Below, piece by piece: positions 1-5,927 of a stretch of DNA of 10,596 bases. A model generated the notes under the pieces. The model saw only the letters and a program-made list of their open reading frames with translations, had not been told where the DNA came from and did not search any database. Each line of letters opens with the position of its first letter. Position 1 is the stretch's first letter. Both the position numbers and the translations under genes were made by a program. Location: positions 1-10,596 of the forward strand of contig JAJZFF010000564.1 in assembly GCA_021805485.1 (NCBI GenBank). Direction: 5' to 3'. Origin of the DNA: Pseudomonadota bacterium (GTDB lineage Bacteria > Pseudomonadota > Alphaproteobacteria > Acetobacterales > Acetobacteraceae).

Positions 1-2
1 CG

Positions 3-221
3 ATCACCAGCATCGAACGCCTCGGGCGACGCCAGGCGGCGATCGCGGCGAAGCTGCGCACGCTCGACACCGCGACCGACGAGGACAGCCTGGAGCAGCG
101 CGATCTCGCGCTCCGGGCCTATCGCGGCCAGTCCCAGATGATGGGCGCGGTCTGCCGCGTTCCGACCGAGCTCGGGGCCCGGCTCGGCGCCTACGCACGG
201 GTCCTGCACGCCGCGCTGTGA
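3..221 (+). CDS. 3' end of an unrecognised gene (partial, 72 residues visible)
   Basis: An open frame enters from the left edge and ends at a TGA at 219-221. Almost every codon ends in G or C, as in the clear genes here, which supports real coding. The visible C-terminal piece is rich in Arg, Ala and Leu and looks helical. It includes the stretches ERLGRRQAAIAAKLRTLD and AYRGQSQMMGAVCRVPTEL. It has no obvious membrane segment, and its single cysteine is not in a recognisable motif. I do not recognise the family and assign no function. It converges on xoxJ, so it is not part of the xox operon. The start lies outside the window. Its stop codon falls inside the first copy of a 14-bp tandem repeat. 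Confidence 0.6.
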   Translation: MTSIERLGRRQAAIAAKLRTLDTATDEDSLEQRDLALRAYRGQSQMMGAVCRVPTELGARLGAYARVLHAAL

Positions 222-268
222 CCGTCGCGCTGTGATCGGCGCGCTGTGATCGGCGCGCTGTGATCGGC
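213..268. repeat. 14-bp tandem repeat, four copies
   Basis: The unit gcgctgtgatcggc is repeated exactly at 227-240, 241-254 and 255-268. A diverged first copy (gcgctgtgaccgtc) lies at 213-226 and contains the stop codon of the upstream gene. The unit is not a multiple of three, so the array does not extend the reading frame. It probably arose by slippage from the end of the coding sequence. It fills most of the short convergent gap before xoxJ. Confidence 0.9.
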
Positions 269-284
269 GCGCCGCCCGGGTTTT
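252..284 (+). terminator. possible weak terminator in the convergent gap
   Basis: GGCGCGC at 252-258 pairs perfectly with GCGCGCC at 267-273 around an 8-nt loop, and TTTT follows at 281-284. The seven non-T bases between stem and T run make this an imperfect intrinsic terminator. It would serve the partial gene ending at 221. The left arm is supplied by the tandem repeat. Confidence 0.3.
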
Positions 285-293
285 CGCCGCGGA

Positions 294-1112
294 TCAGGGA
301 TTGAGGGGCTGGTTCTGCGCGTCGAGCAGCGGCACGCCGTAGCTCTGCAGGATGCGGGTGATCTCCGACTGATGGCGCGAGAGCGCGGCATCCAGCGTGC
401 TGCGCCAGGCGGCGTCGGCGCTGCGCACGCCCATGGCGATTGCGAAATCCTCCGGCGCGGCGTTGGCCTCCGGCTGCAGGAAGGCGGCGTCCAGCGGCAG
501 CTTGTCGCGGTGGATATAGAAGCCGGCGATCGGACCCCAGAGGAGTGCCACGTCGATGCGCCCGGCGACGAGGTCCACCAGCATCTGATGCGGCGGGGAT
601 TCGATGCGGGTATCGACGTTCAGCTCGTAGGGGCGCACCTGCGCCATCAGCCCGTGGCGCACCACGAGATCGCCCGGCGGCGTGCCGGCGACGAGGCCGA
701 TGCGCTTGCCCCGCAACAGCGGGTCCGCCAGGCTGCGCACCGCGATGTGATCGGCGCTGCGCGTGACGATCATGTAGCCGGTGCGATAGTAGGGCGATGT
801 CGTCAGCATCATCGGCGCGCCGGAAACCGTGCCGGCGACGATGTCGCATTTCAGCGCCAGCAGGGTATTGCGCAGGAAGCCGACCGAGTTCGGATACCAG
901 GTGTAGCGCACGGGCAGATGCAGATCCTGGCCGAGCAGCTCGACGATGCGGTTCTCGAACCCGTCGCCATGCTGGTCCGAGAAGGGCAGGTCCGAAGGGT
1001 CGGAACAGACGCGCAATTCGCTGCGCGAGACCAGATCGACGCCCGTCTGCGCATGGGCCTCGAGCCGCGCCGCCATGAGCAGCGCGAGCGCGAGCAGGCT
1101 GGCCCTAATCAT
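294..1112 (-). CDS. xoxJ: XoxJ, periplasmic binding-protein-like partner of XoxF
   Basis: This 272-residue protein belongs to the quinoprotein-dehydrogenase-associated solute-binding-protein-like family (XoxJ/MxaJ). In known systems XoxJ is periplasmic and is proposed to help mature or activate XoxF rather than import a solute. A signal peptide covers about residues 1-22 (hydrophobic core, then AHAQ). The family hallmark follows at 33-45, LRVCSDPSDLPFS, then GFENRIVELL at 51-60, YTWYPNSVGFLRNTL at 70-84 and CDIVAG at 89-94. C36 and C89 could form a disulfide. The ATG at 1112 lies only 8 nt after the xoxG stop and has a weak Shine-Dalgarno, so translation is probably coupled to xoxG. It is the last gene of the xoxF-xoxG-xoxJ run. 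The symbol rests on motifs plus position. Confidence 0.93.
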   Translation of the reverse strand: MIRASLLALALLMAARLEAHAQTGVDLVSRSELRVCSDPSDLPFSDQHGDGFENRIVELLGQDLHLPVRYTWYPNSVGFLRNTLLALKCDIVAGTVSGAPMMLTTSPYYRTGYMIVTRSADHIAVRSLADPLLRGKRIGLVAGTPPGDLVVRHGLMAQVRPYELNVDTRIESPPHQMLVDLVAGRIDVALLWGPIAGFYIHRDKLPLDAAFLQPEANAAPEDFAIAMGVRSADAAWRSTLDAALSRHQSEITRILQSYGVPLLDAQNQPLNP

Positions 1113-1120
1113 GGATGTTC

Positions 1121-1573
1121 TTAGTCATCCGTCTCGCCGATCTTCTTCGGGCGGCCGCGGCCGATCGCGCCGTCGGAGCGTGCCTTGAGGTAGGAGTAGA
1201 TTTCCTCCAGGTGCTCGACGACGTCGGCATTGGTGCCGAAGGAGGGCATCACCTTGTCGTTGGCGGTGCCGACATTCATGCGCCCGTTGATGACGGTTTC
1301 CTCGAAGGTCTGCTTGCTCAGGCGCTTGAGCGAGTCGACGAGGCTGGGCGCATAGGAGCTGCCGGACCCGTCCGGACCATGGCAGCGCAGGCAGGCATCG
1401 CCGTAATAGAGATAGCCGCGGAAGGTGGCGCGATCGATATGGCCGTTCTCGATCGTGTAGGGCCGTTCGCTGTCGGGGCTGTCCGCGGCCCGCGCGGTGT
1501 GTGCGATTTGCAACGAAGTGGCGCCCAGCAAAGCAGCCGCGGCGCACCAGGCGAGCATGTGGGCACGTGTCAT
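1121..1573 (-). CDS. xoxG: XoxG, periplasmic c-type cytochrome, electron acceptor of XoxF
   Basis: A 150-residue monohaem cytochrome c. A signal peptide covers residues 1 to about 29 (cleavage likely after TARA). The haem attachment site CLRCH is at 61-65 and the likely distal ligand is M109 in VMPSFG. The C-terminus is a charged tail (RGRPKK then acidic). XoxG cytochromes take electrons from PQQ in XoxF and pass them towards the terminal oxidase; the position between xoxF and xoxJ supports that role here. The ATG at 1573 is chosen because GGAG sits 6 nt upstream (1580-1583). A TTG at 1585 would add four residues but would swallow that ribosome-binding site. A strong inverted repeat (1586-1608) lies immediately upstream, and xoxF ends 121 nt before the start. 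Confidence 0.93.
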   Translation of the reverse strand: MTRAHMLAWCAAAALLGATSLQIAHTARAADSPDSERPYTIENGHIDRATFRGYLYYGDACLRCHGPDGSGSSYAPSLVDSLKRLSKQTFEETVINGRMNVGTANDKVMPSFGTNADVVEHLEEIYSYLKARSDGAIGRGRPKKIGETDD

Positions 1574-1585
1574 TCGGGACTCCAA

Positions 1586-1608
1586 ACCGCGATGCAGCGC
1601 ATCGCGGT
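1586..1608 (-). promoter_or_regulatory. 10-bp perfect inverted repeat just before the xoxG ribosome-binding site
   Basis: ACCGCGATGC (1586-1595) and GCATCGCGGT (1599-1608) are perfect reverse complements with a 3-nt spacer. In the xoxF-xoxG transcript this would form a tight stem ending about 2 nt before the GGAG of xoxG. It could be a stability or processing hairpin, a translational control element or a protein-binding palindrome. The pairing is seen directly; the role is inferred. Confidence 0.6.
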
Positions 1609-1616
1609 GACGTAGT

Positions 1617-1644
1617 CTACCAAGTGGGGGCTACCGAGTGGGGA
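1617..1644. repeat. imperfect 14-bp tandem duplication in the xoxF-xoxG gap
   Basis: ctaccaagtggggg (1617-1630) is followed directly by ctaccgagtgggga (1631-1644), matching at 12 of 14 positions. It lies between the two hairpins of the gap. No function is evident. Confidence 0.7.
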
Positions 1645-1650
1645 AAGACG

Positions 1651-1680
1651 CCCGGCCGGCGCGGGTGCGCGCCGGCCGGG
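1651..1680 (-). terminator. strong hairpin after xoxF, probable attenuator or partial terminator
   Basis: CCCGGCCGGCGCG (1651-1663) and CGCGCCGGCCGGG (1668-1680) form a perfect 13-bp GC-only stem with a 4-nt loop. It starts 14 nt after the xoxF stop. On the transcribed strand the stem is followed by CGTCTTTCCC, a poor T run, so full termination is doubtful. Read-through to xoxG would then give more xoxF than xoxG/xoxJ message, or the hairpin could protect the 3' end of the xoxF message. That effect is inferred. Confidence 0.55.
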
Positions 1681-1694
1681 TCCGGAGGAAGGGC

Positions 1695-3497
1695 TCAGTC
1701 GCCCAGGCCGAAGACGGTCAGCACGCCGCCGAGCTGCGTGTAGTTGGACAGCGCCTTGTAGGCGCCGACCGCGCCGAGGCCCGCGGTATCCTCGGTCAGC
1801 CCGGCCGCCATGCCGATGCCGGCCCAGCCGCCGACGCCGGAGAGCACGGCGATGTACTGCTTGCCGCCATGCTCGAACGGCGTGACGTTGCCGATGATGC
1901 CGGACGGGGTCTTGAACTTGTAGAGTTCCTTGCCCGTCTTGGCGTCCACCGCCTTCAGGTTGCCGTCGAGCGTGCCGTAGAAGGCGAGCCCGCCGGCCGT
2001 CGTCAGCGCGCCGGACCAGACCGAGAAGGTCTCGGGATCGGACCAGACGATCTTGCCCTCGTTGACGTCGTAGGCGATGAAATTGCCGAGATGCTTCTCA
2101 CCCTTCGGCGGGAACATCGACAGCGTCGCGCCGACATAGGGCTGGCCGGCCGAGTAGGCGACCTTGAACGGCTCGTAGTCCATGCAGACATGGTTCGTCG
2201 GCACGTAGAACAGGCCGGTCTCCGGCGAGAAGGCCGCCGGCTGCTCGTCCTTGCTGCCGAGCGCCGCCGGGCAGATGCCCTTGGTGTTGTGCTCGGCGCC
2301 GCCAGCCTCGGTCGAGTACTGCTTCACCCGCTCCGGCAGGCCGGTCTGCAGGTTGTAGCCGGTCGCCCAGTTCACCGCGGGATCGAACTTGTTCGCCTGC
2401 AGCAGCGCGCCGCTCGCGCGGTCGAGCACGAAGGCGAAGCCGTTGCGGTCGAAATGCACCAGCGCCTTGGTGTCCTTGCCGTGCACTTTGACGTTGGCGA
2501 GGATCATCTCGTTGATGCCGTCATAGTCCCATTCGTCGTGCGGCGTCATCTGATAGACCCACTTCGCCACGCCGGTATCGGCATCGCGGGCGAAGACCGT
2601 CATCGACCATTTATTGTCGCCCGGGCGCTGGGTCGGGTTCCAGGTGCTCGGGTTGCCGGAGCCGTAATAGACGAGGTTGAGCGCCGGATCATAGGAGATC
2701 CAGCCCCAGGTGGCGCCGCCGCCGATCTTCCACTGGTCGCCTTCCCAGGTCTTCAGCGAGGAATCGGCGCCCACCGGCTTGCCGAGGTTCGTCGTCTTGG
2801 CGGGATCGAACAGGATCTGATCGTCCGGGCCTTCCGAGTAGGCGCGCCAGATCTGCTTGCCGGTCTTGATGTCGTAGGCCGTCATGTGGCCCTGAACGCC
2901 GAACTCGCCGCCGGAGACGCCGACGAGAACCATGTTCTTGACCACCTGCGGCGCCGAGGTGCCGGTGGCGCCCTTGGCCGGATCGGCGTCCTTCACCGAC
3001 CAGACGAGCTTGCCGGTCTTGGCATCGAGCGCGACCAGCGTGGCGTCCGCCTGGTGCAGGAAGACCATGCCTTCGCCGTAGGCGACGCCACGGTTCACCG
3101 TGTCGCAGCACATCACCGGGATGACATTCGGATCCTGCTTCGGCTCGTAGGCCCAGATGATGCGGCCCTGGTCGTTGAGGTCGAGCGCAAAGACCTTGTT
3201 GGGGAAGGGCGTGTGCACATACATCACGTCGCCGACGATGAGCGGTCCGCCTTCGTGGCCGCGCAGCACGCCGGTGGAGAAGGTCCAGACCGGGCGAAGC
3301 TCCTTCACGTTGCCGGTGTTGATCTGCTTCAGCGCGGTATGGCGCTGATTGCCGTAATCACCGGTTGGCATGACCCACTGCGCGGGGTCCTGCGACATCT
3401 TGACGAGCTGATCGTTGGCCAGCGCCGTGCCGGCCAGCAACACGGCCGACGCGGTCGCAGCAACGGACCAGGCGGCAAAGCGGCTTGTGACGTTCAT
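1695..3497 (-). CDS. xoxF: XoxF, lanthanide-dependent PQQ methanol dehydrogenase
   Basis: This 600-residue protein is full length for the family. XoxF oxidises methanol (often other short alcohols, some also formaldehyde) in the periplasm using PQQ and a light rare-earth ion. A signal peptide covers residues 1-27 (cleavage likely ALA/ND). The vicinal cysteines that stack on PQQ are C130-C131 in [10 protein letters not shown]. Metal ligands are E198 (GGEFG) and N282 (GNPSTW). The catalytic base is D324 in [10 protein letters not shown], and D326 two residues later is the extra aspartate that marks lanthanide enzymes; calcium MxaF has alanine there. R351 corresponds to the active-site arginine. 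The beta-propeller tryptophan-docking repeats (e.g. [21 protein letters not shown]) are clear. Sequence style suggests the XoxF5 clade, not verified. GGAGG at 3502-3506 precedes the ATG by 4 nt. No mxaF or mxaI is present. Confidence 0.97.
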   Translation of the reverse strand: MNVTSRFAAWSVAATASAVLLAGTALANDQLVKMSQDPAQWVMPTGDYGNQRHTALKQINTGNVKELRPVWTFSTGVLRGHEGGPLIVGDVMYVHTPFPNKVFALDLNDQGRIIWAYEPKQDPNVIPVMCCDTVNRGVAYGEGMVFLHQADATLVALDAKTGKLVWSVKDADPAKGATGTSAPQVVKNMVLVGVSGGEFGVQGHMTAYDIKTGKQIWRAYSEGPDDQILFDPAKTTNLGKPVGADSSLKTWEGDQWKIGGGATWGWISYDPALNLVYYGSGNPSTWNPTQRPGDNKWSMTVFARDADTGVAKWVYQMTPHDEWDYDGINEMILANVKVHGKDTKALVHFDRNGFAFVLDRASGALLQANKFDPAVNWATGYNLQTGLPERVKQYSTEAGGAEHNTKGICPAALGSKDEQPAAFSPETGLFYVPTNHVCMDYEPFKVAYSAGQPYVGATLSMFPPKGEKHLGNFIAYDVNEGKIVWSDPETFSVWSGALTTAGGLAFYGTLDGNLKAVDAKTGKELYKFKTPSGIIGNVTPFEHGGKQYIAVLSGVGGWAGIGMAAGLTEDTAGLGAVGAYKALSNYTQLGGVLTVFGLGD

Positions 3498-3521
3498 GTT
3501 CCCTCCGAAAATCGTACGGTT

Positions 3522-3559
3522 CGTTGACTTTTGGTTGCAGCGTTGACTTTTGGTTGCAG
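3522..3559. repeat. exact 19-bp tandem repeat in the xoxF leader
   Basis: cgttgacttttggttgcag occurs at 3522-3540 and again, identically and head to tail, at 3541-3559. The second copy's end runs into GTTGC-A-GCAAC (3553-3563), a small palindrome. The array starts 25 nt upstream of the xoxF ATG and is AT-richer than the surrounding coding DNA. It may be a duplicated operator, a leader RNA element or a chance slippage duplication. Confidence 0.9.
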
Positions 3560-3598
3560 CAACGACAGCGGAAGCGGTCAGCCCCGCGCCGATCGCAT

Positions 3599-3628
3599 AG
3601 CATATTCACGCTCCATCCTCGATTGCAA
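3599..3628 (-). promoter_or_regulatory. candidate sigma70-type promoter for xoxF
   Basis: On the minus strand TTGCAA (3623-3628) and TATGCT (3599-3604) are separated by 18 nt. Transcription would begin near 3592 and give a leader of about 95 nt that contains the 19-bp tandem repeat. The match is moderate and is by eye only. Other sites in the 371-nt divergent region are possible. Confidence 0.35.
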
Positions 3629-3665
3629 GGACCGTTCCGCTCGCTCGCAAGATGATGCATTTACA

Positions 3666-3690
3666 AATCGACCGATCGAGATATTCGATT
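3666..3690. promoter_or_regulatory. inverted repeat in the xoxF/adhC divergent region, possible operator
   Basis: AATCGA (3666-3671) and TCGATT (3685-3690) are reverse complements 13 nt apart, in an AT-richer patch between the two divergent genes. A dimeric regulator controlling both genes could bind here. The arms are short, so chance is a real alternative. The rest of 3498-3868 holds the xoxF leader and the GC-rich adhC leader and shows no gene. Confidence 0.25.
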
Positions 3691-3812
3691 GCCTGCCCAG
3701 TCTCCTCGCGCCAAACTCGCAATTATTTCGGTCCGCTCGCCGGGGCTTTCCTGCGCCCCGCCCGCCGTCTTGCGCCCCGGCTGCGGGCATGCGAAGGAAT
3801 CGGCCGGCGGGT

Positions 3813-3828
3813 CCCGGCCACGGCCGGG
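3813..3828 (+). other. GC-rich palindrome in the adhC leader
   Basis: CCCGGCC (3813-3819) and GGCCGGG (3822-3828) are perfect reverse complements with a 2-nt spacer, about 40 nt before the adhC start. The spacer is too short for an unstrained full hairpin, though a shorter stem could form. No T run follows. Its role is unknown. Confidence 0.35.
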
Positions 3829-3868
3829 GCCAGCGAATGCGCCAATGAAAGCGAACGAGGAAGCGACC

Positions 3869-4978
3869 ATGGACGTGCGCGCCGCCGTTGCCTTCGAGGC
3901 CGGCAAGCCTCTCTCCATCGAAACCGTGCAGCTCGAAGGCCCCCGGGCTGGCGAGGTCCTGGTCGAGATCAAGGCCACCGGCATCTGCCATACCGACCAG
4001 TTCACCCTGTCCGGGGCCGATCCGGAGGGGATTTTCCCCACCATCCTCGGCCATGAGGGCGCCGGAATCGTCGTCGAGACCGGGCCGGGTGTGACCAGCG
4101 TCAAGCCCGGCGATCACGTCATTCCGCTCTACACGCCGGAATGCCGGCAGTGCGAATACTGCCTCAGCCGCAAGACCAATCTCTGCATCACGCTGCGCGC
4201 CACCCAGGGCAAAGGCGTGATGCCGGACGGGAGCTCGCGCTTTTCGTTCAAGGGCAAGCCGGTCGCGCACTACATGGGCTGCTCGACCTTCGCCAACTAC
4301 ACCGTGCTGCCGGAGATCGCGCTGGCCAAGATCCGCCCGGACGCGCCCTTCGACAAGGTCTGCTATATCGGCTGCGGCGTCACCACCGGCGTCGGCGCGG
4401 TGCTGTTCACCGCCAAGGTCGAGGCGGGCAGCCGCGTCGTCGTGTTCGGGCTCGGCGGCATCGGGCTCAATGTCATCCAGGGCGCCAAGCTGGTCGGCGC
4501 GGACATGATCGTCGGGGTCGATCTCAATCCGCGGCGCGAGGCGCTGGCGCGGCGGTTCGGCTTGACCCATTTCGTCAATCCGAGCGAGGTCAAGGGCGAT
4601 CTCGTCGGCCACATCGTCGAGCTGACCGGCGGCGGGGCCGATTACAGCTTCGAGTGTGTCGGCAACGTCAAGCTGATGCGCCAGGCACTCGAGTGCGCCC
4701 ACCGCGGCTGGGGCGTCTCCACCATCATCGGTGTCGCCGGTGCCGGCCAGGAGATCGCCACCCGCCCGTTCCAGCTCGTCACCGGCCGGCGCTGGATCGG
4801 CACCGCCTTCGGCGGCGCCCGCGGCCGCACCGACGTGCCGAAGATCGTCGACTGGTACATGGACAAGAAGATCAACATCGACGATCTCATCACCCACACC
4901 ATGCCGCTCGACCGCATCAATGACGCGTTCACCCTGATGGAACGCGGCGAATCGATTCGCAGCGTGGTGATCTATTGA
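3869..4978 (+). CDS. adhC: S-(hydroxymethyl)glutathione dehydrogenase (class III alcohol dehydrogenase)
   Basis: A 369-residue cytoplasmic zinc enzyme that oxidises S-hydroxymethylglutathione, formed from formaldehyde and glutathione, to S-formylglutathione with NAD+ (also named flhA/frmA). Catalytic zinc ligands are C40 (GICHTD), H62-E63 (GHEG) and C169 (GCGVTTG). Structural zinc ligands are C92, C95, C98 and C106. The Rossmann motif GLGGIGL is at 194-200, with D218 for the NAD ribose. R110 (TLRATQGKG) matches the glutathione-binding arginine of class III enzymes, which separates it from ordinary alcohol dehydrogenases. The ATG at 3869 is chosen for GAGGAA at 3857-3862 and family length; an upstream ATG at 3845 would add eight unlikely residues. 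It is divergent from xoxF, so it can clear the formaldehyde made from methanol. No S-formylglutathione hydrolase gene lies in the window. Confidence 0.96.
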   Translation: MDVRAAVAFEAGKPLSIETVQLEGPRAGEVLVEIKATGICHTDQFTLSGADPEGIFPTILGHEGAGIVVETGPGVTSVKPGDHVIPLYTPECRQCEYCLSRKTNLCITLRATQGKGVMPDGSSRFSFKGKPVAHYMGCSTFANYTVLPEIALAKIRPDAPFDKVCYIGCGVTTGVGAVLFTAKVEAGSRVVVFGLGGIGLNVIQGAKLVGADMIVGVDLNPRREALARRFGLTHFVNPSEVKGDLVGHIVELTGGGADYSFECVGNVKLMRQALECAHRGWGVSTIIGVAGAGQEIATRPFQLVTGRRWIGTAFGGARGRTDVPKIVDWYMDKKINIDDLITHTMPLDRINDAFTLMERGESIRSVVIY

Positions 4979-5334
4979 GAACGCCTTGGGGCCTGGCGCT
5001 TCCGCTCGCCCTGGCCGCGATCACCGCGGCGTGGGCGGACGAGCAGCACCACCCGAAATATGATTATCCCACCGCCGCGCGCGCGGACTATGTCATCGGC
5101 TGCCTCGCCGGCAACGGCTTCAACCGGCTCTATCTGCAGAAATGCGCCTGCGGCATCGACACGATCGCGGACATGCTGCCATACGACGACTACGACAAGG
5201 CCGCGACGCTGCTGAGCCTGCAGCAGGGCGGGCTCGGCGAGCGCGGCGGCATGTTCCGCGATTCGCCGATCGCGAAGGAAGAGCTGGACAAGTTGCACCA
5301 GGCCGAGGCCGAGGTCGATCTGCGCTGCAAGTAG
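4975..5334 (+). CDS. small exported four-cysteine protein of unknown function, coupled to adhC
   Basis: A 119-residue protein beginning with a TTG that overlaps the adhC stop by 4 nt (TTGA), so translation is probably coupled; GGTG lies 5 nt upstream. No ATG occurs before residue 67, and only the TTG start keeps the signal peptide (residues 1-21, AWA/DEQ). The predicted mature part has four cysteines, C43, C57, C59 and C118, with a CAC motif in YLQKCACGIDTIADMLPYDDY. In the periplasm two disulfides, or metal or haem binding, are conceivable, but no standard CxxCH is present. The C-terminal half is acidic and helical. I recall similar small CxC proteins near methanol-oxidation genes of alphaproteobacteria but cannot name the family. 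Context suggests a periplasmic role alongside XoxF; this is inference. Confidence 0.85.
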   Translation: MRTPWGLALPLALAAITAAWADEQHHPKYDYPTAARADYVIGCLAGNGFNRLYLQKCACGIDTIADMLPYDDYDKAATLLSLQQGGLGERGGMFRDSPIAKEELDKLHQAEAEVDLRCK

Positions 5335-5358
5335 CGCTGGTTGAAGGCGCGAACGGGC

Positions 5359-5862
5359 CTATCGGGCTTTGCCGGTCCCGGCCATCAGGCGCTCCATCAC
5401 CGCGAGCATCAGCGCCGAGACGACGAAGGTGAGGTGCATCACCACCATCCACAGCAATTTGTCGTCCGGCAGCGCGTTCACCTCCATGAAGCCCTTGAGC
5501 AGCTGGATCGAGGAGATGGCGACGATCGAGGCGGCGACCTTGAGTTTGAGCGTGCCGGTATCCAGCTTGCCGAGCCAGGCGATGCGCTCACCCGCGGCGG
5601 CCTGGTCCAGCTTCGAGATGAAGTTCTCGTAGCCGCTCAGCATCACCATCACCACGAGCCCGCCGATCAGCGCCAGGTCGATGAGGGTCAGGGCGGCGAG
5701 GATGACGTCCACCTCCCGCAGCGTGGTCGCGGCGAGAGCGAGATGGACGAGCTCACGGAAGAACAGAGCGGCCAGGAGCAGCAGGACGAGGCTCAGGCCG
5801 AAATAGAGCGGGGCCAGCAGCCAGCGGCTGGCGAACAGGATCTGTTCGAGAGTGCGCTCCAC
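5359..5862 (-). CDS. YqhA / UPF0114 family inner-membrane protein
   Basis: This 167-residue protein is close to the usual length of the UPF0114 (E. coli YqhA, TIGR00645) family. Four membrane segments are visible at about 14-36, 53-76, 107-125 and 136-156. The conserved features GYENF (77-81) and LDTGTLKLKVAASIVAISSIQLL (100-122) identify the family. Its function is not established; some members have been linked to ion or small-molecule transport, which the sequence does not settle. The start is a GTG at 5862 with a poor ribosome-binding site. It follows atpF by 65 nt on the same strand and may be read from the atp operon. It converges on the preceding plus-strand gene with only 24 nt between stops, where I see no clear terminator. 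Confidence 0.93.
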   Translation of the reverse strand: MERTLEQILFASRWLLAPLYFGLSLVLLLLAALFFRELVHLALAATTLREVDVILAALTLIDLALIGGLVVMVMLSGYENFISKLDQAAAGERIAWLGKLDTGTLKLKVAASIVAISSIQLLKGFMEVNALPDDKLLWMVVMHLTFVVSALMLAVMERLMAGTGKAR

Positions 5863-5927
5863 CTGGCGCCGCCCCGCCGCGCGCCGCCCTGCCCCCGCCC
5901 GATGGACGAGGGAAGGCGCCGCTTTCC

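Noticed and set aside
213..268. 14-bp repeats considered as a CRISPR-like array
   Set aside because: The units are directly adjacent with no spacers and are far shorter than CRISPR repeats; no cas gene is present.
372..1124. 250-residue plus-strand frame over xoxJ
   Set aside because: It is a shadow of xoxJ, with Arg/His/Ala-rich composition and no recognisable domain.
1638..3527. 629-residue open frame on the plus strand
   Set aside because: It lies fully antisense to xoxF, which has a signal peptide and all catalytic motifs. Such long antisense frames are expected in DNA with very high third-position GC, and the product resembles no protein I know.
3522..3548. TTGACT copies on the plus strand considered as -35 boxes for adhC
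   Set aside because: No acceptable -10 box follows at 16-18 nt for either copy, and they lie over 300 nt from adhC.
3498..3592. xoxF leader considered as a riboswitch
   Set aside because: Apart from the tandem repeat and a small palindrome I see no conserved aptamer core of any known class.
3689..3868. N-terminal extension of adhC
   Set aside because: It is Pro/Arg/Ala-rich with no family match. The ATG at 3869 has GAGGAA upstream and gives the standard 369-residue enzyme.
3578..4897. 439-residue minus-strand frame over adhC
   Set aside because: It is antisense to an unmistakable zinc dehydrogenase, has Asp/Gly/Ala-rich shadow composition, and crosses the promoter region.
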